Shown: positions 7,215 through 14,541 of the stretch, piece by piece
Numbering within the stretch: the first letter of the stretch is position 1
Layout of the letters: every line of letters begins with the position of its first letter
Assembly: GCA_937872225.1 (NCBI GenBank)
Contig: CALMRZ010000083.1
Coordinates: 1-34,829, forward strand
Direction of reading: 5' to 3'
Length of the DNA stretch: 34,829 bases
From: an uncultured Spirochaetota bacterium
GTDB taxonomy: Bacteria > Spirochaetota > UBA4802 > UBA5550
Program-made: the position numbers and the translations under genes
Notes under the pieces: model-generated
What the model was told of the DNA's origin: nothing
The model's input: the letters and a program-made list of their open reading frames with translations, nothing else
Databases searched by the model: none

Positions 7215-8246
7215 ATGAAAAAAATAGCGTATTTCGATTCATCCCACGACATGCCCGAAGAGATCATAATGGCGGCTGGGTTTGTCCCCTACAAGATCTT
7301 CGGGGACGTCCATAAATCCAATGCCCCGGCCGACCAGTACCTGCAGGCCTTCTTCTGCCCGGCGGCCCGGAGCTTCCTCACCGAGGCCCTCACCCGGTCG
7401 GCGGAATGGGAGGGAATCATCGTTGCCCAGGGCTGCAACGCCACCAACCGCCACTACGACGTGTGGAAGCGCCACGTGAGCACGCCGTTCCTCCACTGGT
7501 TCAACGGCCCCATCAAGGACGACGCCATGGCGCTTCGCTTCATGAAAACCGAGCTGTGGCGCCTCATCGATACACTCAACCGGCAGTTCAGAGTATCGAT
7601 AACCGATGACATGATAGCCGCCGCCATCCGGGAATCCAATGAGGTCAAAAAGCGGCTTCAGAGAGTATCCGCCCTGAGGAGCGAAAAGGACATCACCAAC
7701 CGCGAATACCTCACGGTGCTGATAAAAAGCATGACCCTGCCCAAGAAAGACGCCGTGGCCGCGATCGACGAACTTATACACAAAGCTGAAAAGGGCGGCC
7801 CCATCCCGAAAAACAATATCAAGGTCCTGCTGACCGGCTCAGATGTGACGTACCCGGAGCTCATGGACCAGATCGACGAGGCGGGTTTCAGGGTCGTCCG
7901 CGACGACCTCTCCGTCGGCGAGCGTTACTATACAACCCTGATCCCCGAGGACGGGAACCCCGTCGACGCCCTGGCCCGGTACTACCTCTCGGTTCCCAGG
8001 CCTGCAACGAAGGTGGGGATGAGGAAGAGGATCGAATACCTTGAGGGGGCCCTGGCCGATTCGGGCCTGGACACGGTCATATCCCAGAACATCAAGTTCT
8101 GCGAACCCTTCGCGTATGACTCCGTCATGGTGAACGGCGAATTGAAGGAGAGGGGTATACGCCTCCTCCACATCGAACGGGAATTCACGCCCGGTCCGGA
8201 CAACCAGCTCATGAACCGTCTTGCCGCATTCTCAGAGATGTTATAA
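7215..8246 (+). CDS. 2-hydroxyacyl-CoA dehydratase / benzoyl-CoA reductase family subunit (small)
   Basis: This 343-residue protein belongs to the HgdB/BcrC/FldC-type family, whose subunits carry a [4Fe-4S] cluster and act on CoA thioesters after ATP-driven electron transfer from a separate activator. Three cysteines have the expected layout: C48 in FFCPAARSF, C74 in AQGCNATNRHYDVW and C296 in IKFCEPFAYD. The start is ATG 7215, with AGGA 6 nt upstream; an in-frame GTG at 7170 has no good ribosome-binding site. The second subunit follows after 12 nt, so they form an operon. Sequence alone does not tell dehydratase from aryl-CoA reductase, and the activator ATPase is not in this window. Confidence 0.87.
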   Translation: MKKIAYFDSSHDMPEEIIMAAGFVPYKIFGDVHKSNAPADQYLQAFFCPAARSFLTEALTRSAEWEGIIVAQGCNATNRHYDVWKRHVSTPFLHWFNGPIKDDAMALRFMKTELWRLIDTLNRQFRVSITDDMIAAAIRESNEVKKRLQRVSALRSEKDITNREYLTVLIKSMTLPKKDAVAAIDELIHKAEKGGPIPKNNIKVLLTGSDVTYPELMDQIDEAGFRVVRDDLSVGERYYTTLIPEDGNPVDALARYYLSVPRPATKVGMRKRIEYLEGALADSGLDTVISQNIKFCEPFAYDSVMVNGELKERGIRLLHIEREFTPGPDNQLMNRLAAFSEML

Positions 8247-8258
8247 CAGGTGGACACC

Positions 8259-9548
8259 ATGAACCAGCAAACAACAGCGCCGGCTTCCCTGGAAGCCCCC
8301 CAGATCAGAATTGACACACTTCCCCACGCGAAAAGCCTCAAGTGGCCCATGGTATGGTACCTGCTGGTCGGCCAGCTTTACTCCATGCTCCCGTGGAAAA
8401 AGACCGCCTGGACCTGCGCCGGCTTCCCGGTGGAGCTCCTCTGGGGCTTCGACATCTTCCCCCTGCACCCGGAGAACATGGCGACCGTGGCGGCCGCCCA
8501 GAAGCAGTCCCAGCGGCTGATAGAACACGCCGAGGGAATGGGTTATTCCCGGGACCTCTGCTCCTACTGCAAGACCAACCTCGGCGCGGTGGACACCAAC
8601 ATCAAGACCACCCTGGGCGGCATCGCGAAGCCAGACATCATAACCTGCACCAACACGATCTGCGACACCCACTGGAAGTGGTTCCAGATCCAGGCGGAGA
8701 AGCTGAAGGTGCCGATATTCATCTTCGACTGCCCCAAGATCGTAAGCGGAACCGATGAGAGGACCATCGAGGGCTATATCAACTACATGGTGGAGCAGTT
8801 CTACGATTTCTTCGAATTCGTGAAGAAGCACACCGGCAAGGAGCTTAACATCGACCGCCTCAACCGGGCCTGCGAGGAATCGGAGCGCATGAGCGTTCTC
8901 TGGCGGGAGATCTACGAGTACCGCAAGTGCGTGCCCAGCCCCTACAGCTCGGCCGAGACTTCAGCGTCATTCTTTCCCCTGGTGGTCCTCCCCGGGAAAA
9001 AGGTCGGCATCAAGTTCTTCGAGAAGATAAAGGGCGACATCAGGAAGCGCGCCGAAAGCGGCCGGGGAACCCTTTCCGGCGGAGCCAAAGAGCGTTACCG
9101 CCTTCTGTTCGAGGGGATCCCCTTCTGGTACAAGATGCGCTTCATGTACGACCTGGCGAAGTACAGCGCCGTGGTGACCTACGAGCCCTACACCTTCTCC
9201 TTCGCGCCGCCGAAGCCGGTGGGCAAGGACTACACCGAAACGCTGCGGGAAGTGGCCCGCATCATGATGGACCTCCCCTATTCCTACAACCTTGAAAAGC
9301 GGATACAGTACTTCGAACAGGCCGTGAAGGACTTCAAGATAGACGGCGTGATACTCCACGAAAATCTCTCGTGCCGCCCGTCCAGCACCGGTATGATCGA
9401 CCTGAAGAACGCGATACAGGAGGACCTGGGGGTGCCGGTCCTCATCCTCCAGTGCGACATGAACGACCCTCGCGCCTACTCCGAGGCGCAGATGAAGACA
9501 CGGATCGAGAGCTTCATCGAAGTGATGGAGAAGAACCGGAAAGGATAA
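8259..9548 (+). CDS. 2-hydroxyacyl-CoA dehydratase / benzoyl-CoA reductase family subunit (large)
   Basis: This 429-residue partner subunit of the same superfamily (BcrB/HgdA-like) has hallmark cysteines at C101 and C104 (LCSYCKTNLG), C130 and C135 (ITCTNTICDTHWKWFQ), C158 (IFDCPK) and C372 (ENLSCRPSSTGM). Ten cysteines in total suggest iron-sulfur ligation. The start is ATG 8259, with AGGTGG 5 nt upstream; the GTG three codons earlier lies inside that ribosome-binding site. It probably forms a heterodimer with the preceding gene product. The substrate is unknown. The FATP-like acyl-CoA synthetase converging on it could supply CoA thioesters, but this is only a positional hint. Confidence 0.87.
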   Translation: MNQQTTAPASLEAPQIRIDTLPHAKSLKWPMVWYLLVGQLYSMLPWKKTAWTCAGFPVELLWGFDIFPLHPENMATVAAAQKQSQRLIEHAEGMGYSRDLCSYCKTNLGAVDTNIKTTLGGIAKPDIITCTNTICDTHWKWFQIQAEKLKVPIFIFDCPKIVSGTDERTIEGYINYMVEQFYDFFEFVKKHTGKELNIDRLNRACEESERMSVLWREIYEYRKCVPSPYSSAETSASFFPLVVLPGKKVGIKFFEKIKGDIRKRAESGRGTLSGGAKERYRLLFEGIPFWYKMRFMYDLAKYSAVVTYEPYTFSFAPPKPVGKDYTETLREVARIMMDLPYSYNLEKRIQYFEQAVKDFKIDGVILHENLSCRPSSTGMIDLKNAIQEDLGVPVLILQCDMNDPRAYSEAQMKTRIESFIEVMEKNRKG

Positions 9549-9564
9549 AACGGATATATCACCG

Positions 9565-9592
9565 GCCGGGGCCGCGTCGCATCGTCCCCGGC
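9565..9592 (+). terminator. Weak hairpin after dehydratase operon
   Basis: GCCGGGG (9565-9571) pairs with CCCCGGC (9586-9592) across a 14-nt loop, 17 nt after the stop codon. No U-tract follows. A further inverted repeat, ATGCCGGG/CCCGGCAT (9658-9665, 9683-9690), lies downstream. The rest of 9549-9842 shows nothing. Confidence 0.3.
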
Positions 9593-9842
9593 AAGGTTGA
9601 TCCTGTTCATCGCCAGGAGGCTTCGCGCCGCAAACCGTACCATTGATCGGGGTTTTTATGCCGGGCACGATCATGACATCCTCCCGGCATGATGTATCTC
9701 CGCAACAATGTTACTCGGCAAAGCTGGAAGTATCCCGGATAAAATCGCCTGGGCAGTCATACATGAGAAATGGCCCGGATTTTATTCGAGGCCAATGATA
9801 ACATCTACGGGCCAGGCCGCAAAAAGATGCACCGGTCTCCTG

Positions 9843-11681
9843 TCAGACCAGGAACGCCTCGCGTCCGTTCTTTATAAAGCCATCCTTGATTTCGAGAAAT
9901 TTTTCCCGTGTCATCCGACGATAGGTGCTGTCGCCCCGTTCCCGGAAATAGACCGTCATATCGGGATTTTTTTCGATGTTGAAATAGTCCTTTTTATAGG
10001 GCTTGACCATGATTTTCTGCGTATCGGTGACGGGGAAGCTGTCGATGATGCGGATGTAATCGGGCATCCACTTGGGGTCCATCCCGCCCTCCTTCTGCTG
10101 TCTCAACAGCCACGCATGGGCGTCTTCCGGATTAAAGGCGCAGTTCTTCTTGAGCTGGACGGTTACCATGACATGCTCGTCGGCCACGGCGCAGGGAGCG
10201 CCGTATGCGACGGCCATATCGACTCCGGGGATCCCCTGGGCGAAATGGAGCACATTCTCGGCGGAAAAGTTCTCTCCGTCCTTGCGGATCCAGTCGTCGG
10301 TGCGGCCGTTGAAGTAGAGGTACCGTTTGCCGTTGACGATGCGGACATGTCCCAGGTCGCCGGAGTGATACATGCCGTTGCGGAATTTCTGGCCGGTGGC
10401 CCCCTTGTTATCGAAGTAGCCGTCGAAACGGAGGTTGTCCGTGCCCACTTTCCGGCATATCTCGCCGACCGCCTCGTCATAGTTGGTCAGTTTACCGCTG
10501 GCGTCAACGATGCCCGGGACACACTCTTTTCCTTCTTCATTGAGAATCAGCACGTCCTTCGGCGCCATGCCGACGCTTTCTATCGGGTCTCCCGGTCTGT
10601 TCGCGGTAGTGATGACCGCCTCGGTGGAGCCGTATATCTCGAAAATGTGCTCCATGCCGAGATAGCGCTTCAGGTTCTTCCGGTCTATGATCGAAGCCCC
10701 GTTCCCGTAGGCGACGCGAAACCTGTTTCTCGGATCATTGGCCAGGGCCTTTTCTATGGCGTCGCCGCTGCCGTATTTCTTTTCAAGGGCATCGATGATA
10801 TAGTGCAGCGGCTGTCCCACATAGTTGAGAAACGTCACGCCGAACTCGAGCATGTCCTTCTCGAAGGCGCTGGCGCTGAACTTTCTCTTGAGCACGAAGC
10901 TTCCGCCGGCGATGAGCTGCGGCAGGATGCCGATATACCAGGCATTGGAATGAAAAAGGGGCATCGAGATGTAACCCCGGTCCTTCCTGGTGAGCTTCAC
11001 CGCACTCTGGACCACGAAGCCGGCCCCCACGAGCTTGATGTGGGTGCAGGGAACGCCCTTGGGCATTCCCGTTGTGCCGGACGTATAAATGACGATGACC
11101 GGGCTGAAGTTGTCCACACCGACCCGGTAACGCCCGGGCACCTTTTTGTCCGACCCGGCGATCGCCTTCGCCAGGCTCCGGTATCCCGTTTTTGCGGCTT
11201 CCTCTTCGGTGCCGGCGCAGAATATCTCCTTCTCGCCGATGACCGTAATCTCACGGACGACTTTCTTTATCTCATCGGCGGAATTCCCATTCACGACAAG
11301 GAAAGCTATTTTCGCCTGGTCTATCACTTTCGCCAGGGTTTCGCCCCGGAAGCCGGTGTTGATGGCGAAAAGGATCGAGTTGCTCAGTCCTGCCGCAAGG
11401 GAAGCGAACACGTATTCCGGCGTGTTCTCCATGTATATGCCCAGGGCCAGGCGGTCCTTCTTGCCCAGTTTTCCTGCATCGACCATCTTCTTCCTTTCTG
11501 ACAAAAAGAAATTAGCGTATATCTTCGCCTGCCTGTATGTCTCACCGTAGGTATATTCCCTGCCCTCGAAAATGAAAAGCACGCGGTTCCTCCGTATGAA
11601 CATTCCCGACAGGGTTAACTTCAGCATTGAACGGAAATTGACAAACCATAAAAAACGCCGGAGAAATGACTTAAGATTCAT
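9843..11681 (-). CDS. Long-chain acyl-CoA synthetase, FATP-like AMP-binding enzyme
   Basis: This 612-residue adenylate-forming ligase activates a carboxylic acid to its CoA thioester via an acyl-AMP. The P-loop-like motif IYTSGTTGMPKGVP lies near residues 197-210, EIYGSTEA near 345, the adenylate-binding YHSGDLG near 435 and the hinge region FNGRTDDWIRKDGENFSAENV near 457. A lysine-rich C-terminus (DTQKIMVKPYKKD, about 545-557) supplies the catalytic Lys. The motifs resemble the FATP/very-long-chain subfamily, and the basic hydrophobic N-terminus may attach to membrane. The start is ATG 11681, with AGAGG 6 nt upstream; another ATG five codons earlier lies within that ribosome-binding site. 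It converges on the dehydratase pair. Confidence 0.9.
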   Translation of the reverse strand: MNLKSFLRRFLWFVNFRSMLKLTLSGMFIRRNRVLFIFEGREYTYGETYRQAKIYANFFLSERKKMVDAGKLGKKDRLALGIYMENTPEYVFASLAAGLSNSILFAINTGFRGETLAKVIDQAKIAFLVVNGNSADEIKKVVREITVIGEKEIFCAGTEEEAAKTGYRSLAKAIAGSDKKVPGRYRVGVDNFSPVIVIYTSGTTGMPKGVPCTHIKLVGAGFVVQSAVKLTRKDRGYISMPLFHSNAWYIGILPQLIAGGSFVLKRKFSASAFEKDMLEFGVTFLNYVGQPLHYIIDALEKKYGSGDAIEKALANDPRNRFRVAYGNGASIIDRKNLKRYLGMEHIFEIYGSTEAVITTANRPGDPIESVGMAPKDVLILNEEGKECVPGIVDASGKLTNYDEAVGEICRKVGTDNLRFDGYFDNKGATGQKFRNGMYHSGDLGHVRIVNGKRYLYFNGRTDDWIRKDGENFSAENVLHFAQGIPGVDMAVAYGAPCAVADEHVMVTVQLKKNCAFNPEDAHAWLLRQQKEGGMDPKWMPDYIRIIDSFPVTDTQKIMVKPYKKDYFNIEKNPDMTVYFRERGDSTYRRMTREKFLEIKDGFIKNGREAFLV

Positions 11682-11783
11682 GCACCACCTCTTCATACCA
11701 GTCTATTGTATATGTTCCATGGATGTACAGCCCTCCTCGGAGACTCCCGACCATACATTCAATGCATGCATATAGAATCAATT

Positions 11784-11812
11784 ATTAAATATAAGAATAT
11801 AAATCTTATCAA
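11784..11812 (-). promoter_or_regulatory. Promoter candidate for acyl-CoA synthetase
   Basis: On the minus strand, TTGATA (11812-11807) and TTTAAT (11789-11784) are 17 bp apart in an AT-rich stretch about 100 nt before the start codon. Both boxes are partial matches. Confidence 0.35.
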
Positions 11813-11893
11813 AATCAATCTGAATTGGATTTGAGAGGGGGATTATTTAAAGATGTACGGTCGTCCTGGTTTGCAACCCAGGGCTACTGACTA

Positions 11894-11911
11894 CATGCCG
11901 GGCGCGGCATG
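11894..11911 (-). terminator. Hairpin downstream of membrane protein gene
   Basis: CATGCCG (11894-11900) pairs with CGGCATG (11905-11911) around a 4-nt loop, 16 nt past the stop of the 232-residue membrane protein gene. No U-tract is present, so the assignment is weak. Confidence 0.3.
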
Positions 11912-11926
11912 AGGAGGCGTGGCCAC

Positions 11927-12625
11927 CTACGGCGAAGCTGATTTAACAGGCGCAGGGGCTTCCGGCTTCAACTTTGTAAATGCCGCGGCATATACCAGCA
12001 TGGTGAGGGGAATTGCGACAAGAAGGCCCATGAAGAGCAGCAGGATCCCGGCTATAATAAACGACACATTGACCAGAGCCACCAGGAACAGGGTTCCGGC
12101 AAAGCCCTTCGTGAGCCGGGCGCTCTCCCGGAAGGCGTCCATTACCGTCATGCCGTCAATGATGAGATAGGTGACCATGGAGAAGCGGAGAACGGCAATA
12201 ACAAGCGCCACCAGCGACATGGCGGAAACAGCGATGGTAACGCGGGGAAACAGATTGGCGAAGCCGCCGTTGATTGCAAGATCGATGCCGAAGCCGATGA
12301 GGGGAGGGATGAAGGCCGCGACAACGACAAGCACCATGAGCCAGTAGGCGCCCAGAAAGCTCCCGAACTTGTCCTGGCTGAAGCCCTTGAACAGGTCCTC
12401 GATCTGTCCCTCCCCGCCGCGGGCCGATTTGAGCGCGAATATCGCAAGACCGGCCGACAGGATCGGCGTGACGACCAGTCCGACGGCCACATTGACGATG
12501 GGGATGACACCGCCGACCGAAGTGATCACCCCGTAAACGACAACGATCCCGATGGCAGTGCCGGCATTCTTCTTAAAAGCCTCCCAACCGGTGCTTACGC
12601 AGCCACTTACGTTTAATTGAGACAT
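11927..12625 (-). CDS. Multi-pass integral membrane protein
   Basis: This 232-residue protein has about five or six hydrophobic segments (near 22-45, 48-66, 93-115, 128-150 and 175-215) and conserved-looking glycines. It has cytoplasmic motifs of the kind GWEAFKKN at the N-terminus and DAFRESARLTKG before the last hydrophobic block. This pattern resembles widespread YciC/DUF975-like small membrane proteins, whose function is unclear. The start is fixed by a strong AGGAGGTG 5 nt before the ATG. It is divergent from the phosphoesterase gene. No function can be assigned. Confidence 0.8.
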   Translation of the reverse strand: MSQLNVSGCVSTGWEAFKKNAGTAIGIVVVYGVITSVGGVIPIVNVAVGLVVTPILSAGLAIFALKSARGGEGQIEDLFKGFSQDKFGSFLGAYWLMVLVVVAAFIPPLIGFGIDLAINGGFANLFPRVTIAVSAMSLVALVIAVLRFSMVTYLIIDGMTVMDAFRESARLTKGFAGTLFLVALVNVSFIIAGILLLFMGLLVAIPLTMLVYAAAFTKLKPEAPAPVKSASP

Positions 12626-12813
12626 CCCGGCACCTCCTCGCCCTTATTGCTTCACTATCATCATGCGTATAGTGTTTTGTAAACCAGTTTTTTGCACCGG
12701 GGCCCCCTCCTTCCCCCGGCACGGCATATGCCCCGCTCAGCATACCATTACCGTGAAAATTGGACAATCAGGAATGATTTTTATGAATTATTCATTTCAT
12801 CGCAAAAAAACAA

Positions 12814-12844
12814 TTGCCATATACTCAGCGGGGTGTATTATAAT
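12814..12844 (+). promoter_or_regulatory. Promoter candidate for phosphoesterase gene
   Basis: TTGCCA (12814-12819) is followed by TATTATAAT (12836-12844), giving a 16-bp spacing to TATTAT or 19 bp to TATAAT. The leader before the ATG at 12865 would be very short, with AGAAGG just upstream of the start. Confidence 0.45.
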
Positions 12845-12864
12845 AAAAAAAGAAGGTAACCGGC

Positions 12865-13953
12865 ATGAAGCTCTCCAACGCATTATCCAGGGCTGGCATC
12901 ACCATCACCCTCGCCGTTCTGGCCTTTATGGTCATCGTCCATGATTCAACATTTCAGCCCGCTCCCCGGCAGGGCGAAGGTTTCGTCTCCCCCCTTTCCG
13001 CCCCCAGACTGAAGCCCGGCCAGAAGATAAAGATACTCTCCTGGAACATTCAGTACATGGCCGGAAAGAACCGTGTCTTCTTTTACGATGTCCCCGACGG
13101 GAACGGCCCTGATGAGCGCCCGTCTTCGAAGGAAATCAAAACAACCCGCGGCGAAATCAAGAGGATCATCGACGCCGAAAATCCCGACATCATACTCATC
13201 CAGGAGATTGACGAAGGCTCGAAGAGAACGGATTATGAGAACCAGCTCGCGCTGCTTCTCGGAATGCTCCCGAAAGAATATTCATCATATTCCTCCGCTT
13301 TCTATCACAAAGCCGCCTTTCTCCCCCACCCGCGGATCAGGGGGAGCGTGGGCCTCAAGCTCGCGGTAATTTCAAAATACAGGATAACCGGGGCGGTCCG
13401 TCACCAGCTGCCGGTCATACCGGACAACCTCCTCGTCAAGCAGTTCAACTTCAAGCGGTGCGTGCTGGAGGTACGGATGCCCGTCGAGGGAAGGAAGGAC
13501 CTGGCGGTGTTCGACACGCACCTTGACGCCTTTGCCCAGGGATCTGACACCATGAAGAGGCAGGTGGAATTCGTCATGGACATCCTTGACCGTACCACGA
13601 AAGCGGGACACGACTGGGTGATAGGCGGCGACTTCAACCTGCTGCCGCCGGGAAAAGCATACGAGCGCCTTCCCGAGAGCCATCGCGTGTATTTTAACGA
13701 GAAGACCGAGCTGGCGCCCCTGATCATAAAGTACAGGTCGGTCCCCGGTCTCGCAGAACTCAACGGTCCCGACTACCGGAAGTGGTTCACCCATTATCCC
13801 AATGACCCTTCTATACAGGGACCTGACAGGACGATCGACTACCTGTTCTTTTCCGATGCCATGGAACTTCGCGGGCATTATGTCCGTCAGGCGGACACGC
13901 TGAAGATTTCAGATCACCTGCCCCTCGTGGCGGAAATCATTATACCATTATAA
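12865..13953 (+). CDS. Endonuclease/exonuclease/phosphatase-family hydrolase
   Basis: This 362-residue Mg-dependent phosphoesterase of the EEP superfamily (DNase I / sphingomyelinase / inositol phosphatase fold) has a hydrophobic segment at residues 10-26 that predicts membrane anchoring or export. The metal and catalytic motifs appear in order: ILSWNIQ (about 59), IILIQEID (E metal ligand, about 112), FDTHLDAF (about 216), GGDFNLLP (about 256), PDRTIDYLFFS (about 317) and SDHLPLVAEI (final His, about 350). The substrate could be nucleic acid, phospholipid or phosphosugar. AGAAGG lies 8 nt before the ATG. The gene converges on a tiny cysteine-rich gene 19 nt away. Confidence 0.9.
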   Translation: MKLSNALSRAGITITLAVLAFMVIVHDSTFQPAPRQGEGFVSPLSAPRLKPGQKIKILSWNIQYMAGKNRVFFYDVPDGNGPDERPSSKEIKTTRGEIKRIIDAENPDIILIQEIDEGSKRTDYENQLALLLGMLPKEYSSYSSAFYHKAAFLPHPRIRGSVGLKLAVISKYRITGAVRHQLPVIPDNLLVKQFNFKRCVLEVRMPVEGRKDLAVFDTHLDAFAQGSDTMKRQVEFVMDILDRTTKAGHDWVIGGDFNLLPPGKAYERLPESHRVYFNEKTELAPLIIKYRSVPGLAELNGPDYRKWFTHYPNDPSIQGPDRTIDYLFFSDAMELRGHYVRQADTLKISDHLPLVAEIIIPL

Positions 13954-13972
13954 TACCGTACATCGCGACGGA

Positions 13973-14176
13973 TCAACCGTTATCGGCCCTGCCGTCATCG
14001 CAGGGGTCCCCTGCGTCTTCATTCCTAACCATTTCCGCCTGGTCCGCGCTGGCGCAGTAGGGCAGCGGGTCTTCTTTCATCGCCCTGCCGCAGCATTCTG
14101 GCGGGACCTCCGCAGGCGCGGGATTCACGGACCTGCCGCACTCCATGCATCTATAGATAAAAGCTTCTTTGTCCAT
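13973..14176 (-). CDS. Small cysteine-rich putative zinc-ribbon protein (67 aa)
   Basis: The protein begins with a ribbon-like CxxC (C10, C13 in YRCMECGRS) and continues with C28-C29 (PPECCGRAM) and C41, then an acidic tail with C59. This is consistent with a small metal-binding, rubredoxin-like ribbon of unknown role. A very good ribosome-binding site (GGAGGTG, 5 nt before the ATG) supports the start. It lies just downstream of the tRNA terminator and converges with the phosphoesterase gene. Confidence 0.7.
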   Translation of the reverse strand: MDKEAFIYRCMECGRSVNPAPAEVPPECCGRAMKEDPLPYCASADQAEMVRNEDAGDPCDDGRADNG

Positions 14177-14254
14177 GCCGGCACCTCCGGAAAGATAGTA
14201 TATTAATATACAACATGAAAGCAGGGGGGAAAAGTTTTTCGCGGGAAATATGTG

Positions 14255-14277
14255 AAAACCCCCGGGATCTCCGGGGG
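14255..14277 (-). terminator. Rho-independent terminator of tRNA operon
   Basis: On the minus strand, CCCCCGG (14277-14271) and CCGGGGG (14265-14259) form a 7-bp GC stem with a 5-nt loop, followed by TTTT. It lies 7 nt after the end of tRNA-Arg. Confidence 0.8.
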
Positions 14278-14284
14278 CTCTATG

Positions 14285-14357
14285 CGCGCCAGGCTGGGAT
14301 CGAACCAGCGACCAACGGCTTAGAAGGCCGTTGCTCTATCCACTGAGCTACTGGCGC
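14285..14357 (-). tRNA. tRNA-Arg (anticodon TCT)
   Basis: The acceptor arms GCGCCAG (14357-14351) and CTGGCGC (14292-14286) pair perfectly. The D-arm TAGCTCAGTGGATAGAGC, the anticodon loop CTTCTAA with anticodon TCT, and the T-loop GGTTCGATCC are all present. The discriminator is G and CCA is not encoded. It decodes AGA/AGG. It lies 15 nt downstream of tRNA-Pro in the same transcript. Confidence 0.95.
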
Positions 14358-14372
14358 ATTGCGTTGCGGCTT

Positions 14373-14447
14373 TCGGGGTGAGAGGATTCGAACCTCCGAC
14401 TTCCTGCTCCCAAAGCAGGCGCTCTAACCGGGCTGAGCTACACCCCG
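14373..14447 (-). tRNA. tRNA-Pro (anticodon TGG)
   Basis: The acceptor arms CGGGGTG (14447-14441) and CACCCCG (14380-14374) pair. The D-arm TAGCTCAGCCCGGTTAGAGC, the anticodon loop TTTGGGA with anticodon TGG, and the T-loop GGTTCGAATCC are present. The C1-G72 first pair is typical of bacterial tRNA-Pro. The discriminator is A and CCA is not encoded. It is the first gene of a two-tRNA operon. Confidence 0.95.
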
Positions 14448-14541
14448 AGGGGAATCAAACTATAAACATAACACCACTGTGTCAATATTTTTTCCTGCCC
14501 CCCGGAGGGTCCGCCGGTTTCATCCCCGAGGGGTCGGAAGG

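Noticed and set aside
9708-11501. Long open frame (597 codons) on the plus strand
   Set aside because: It is fully antisense to the acyl-CoA synthetase, whose motifs are unmistakable; long antisense frames are expected in GC-rich codon usage.
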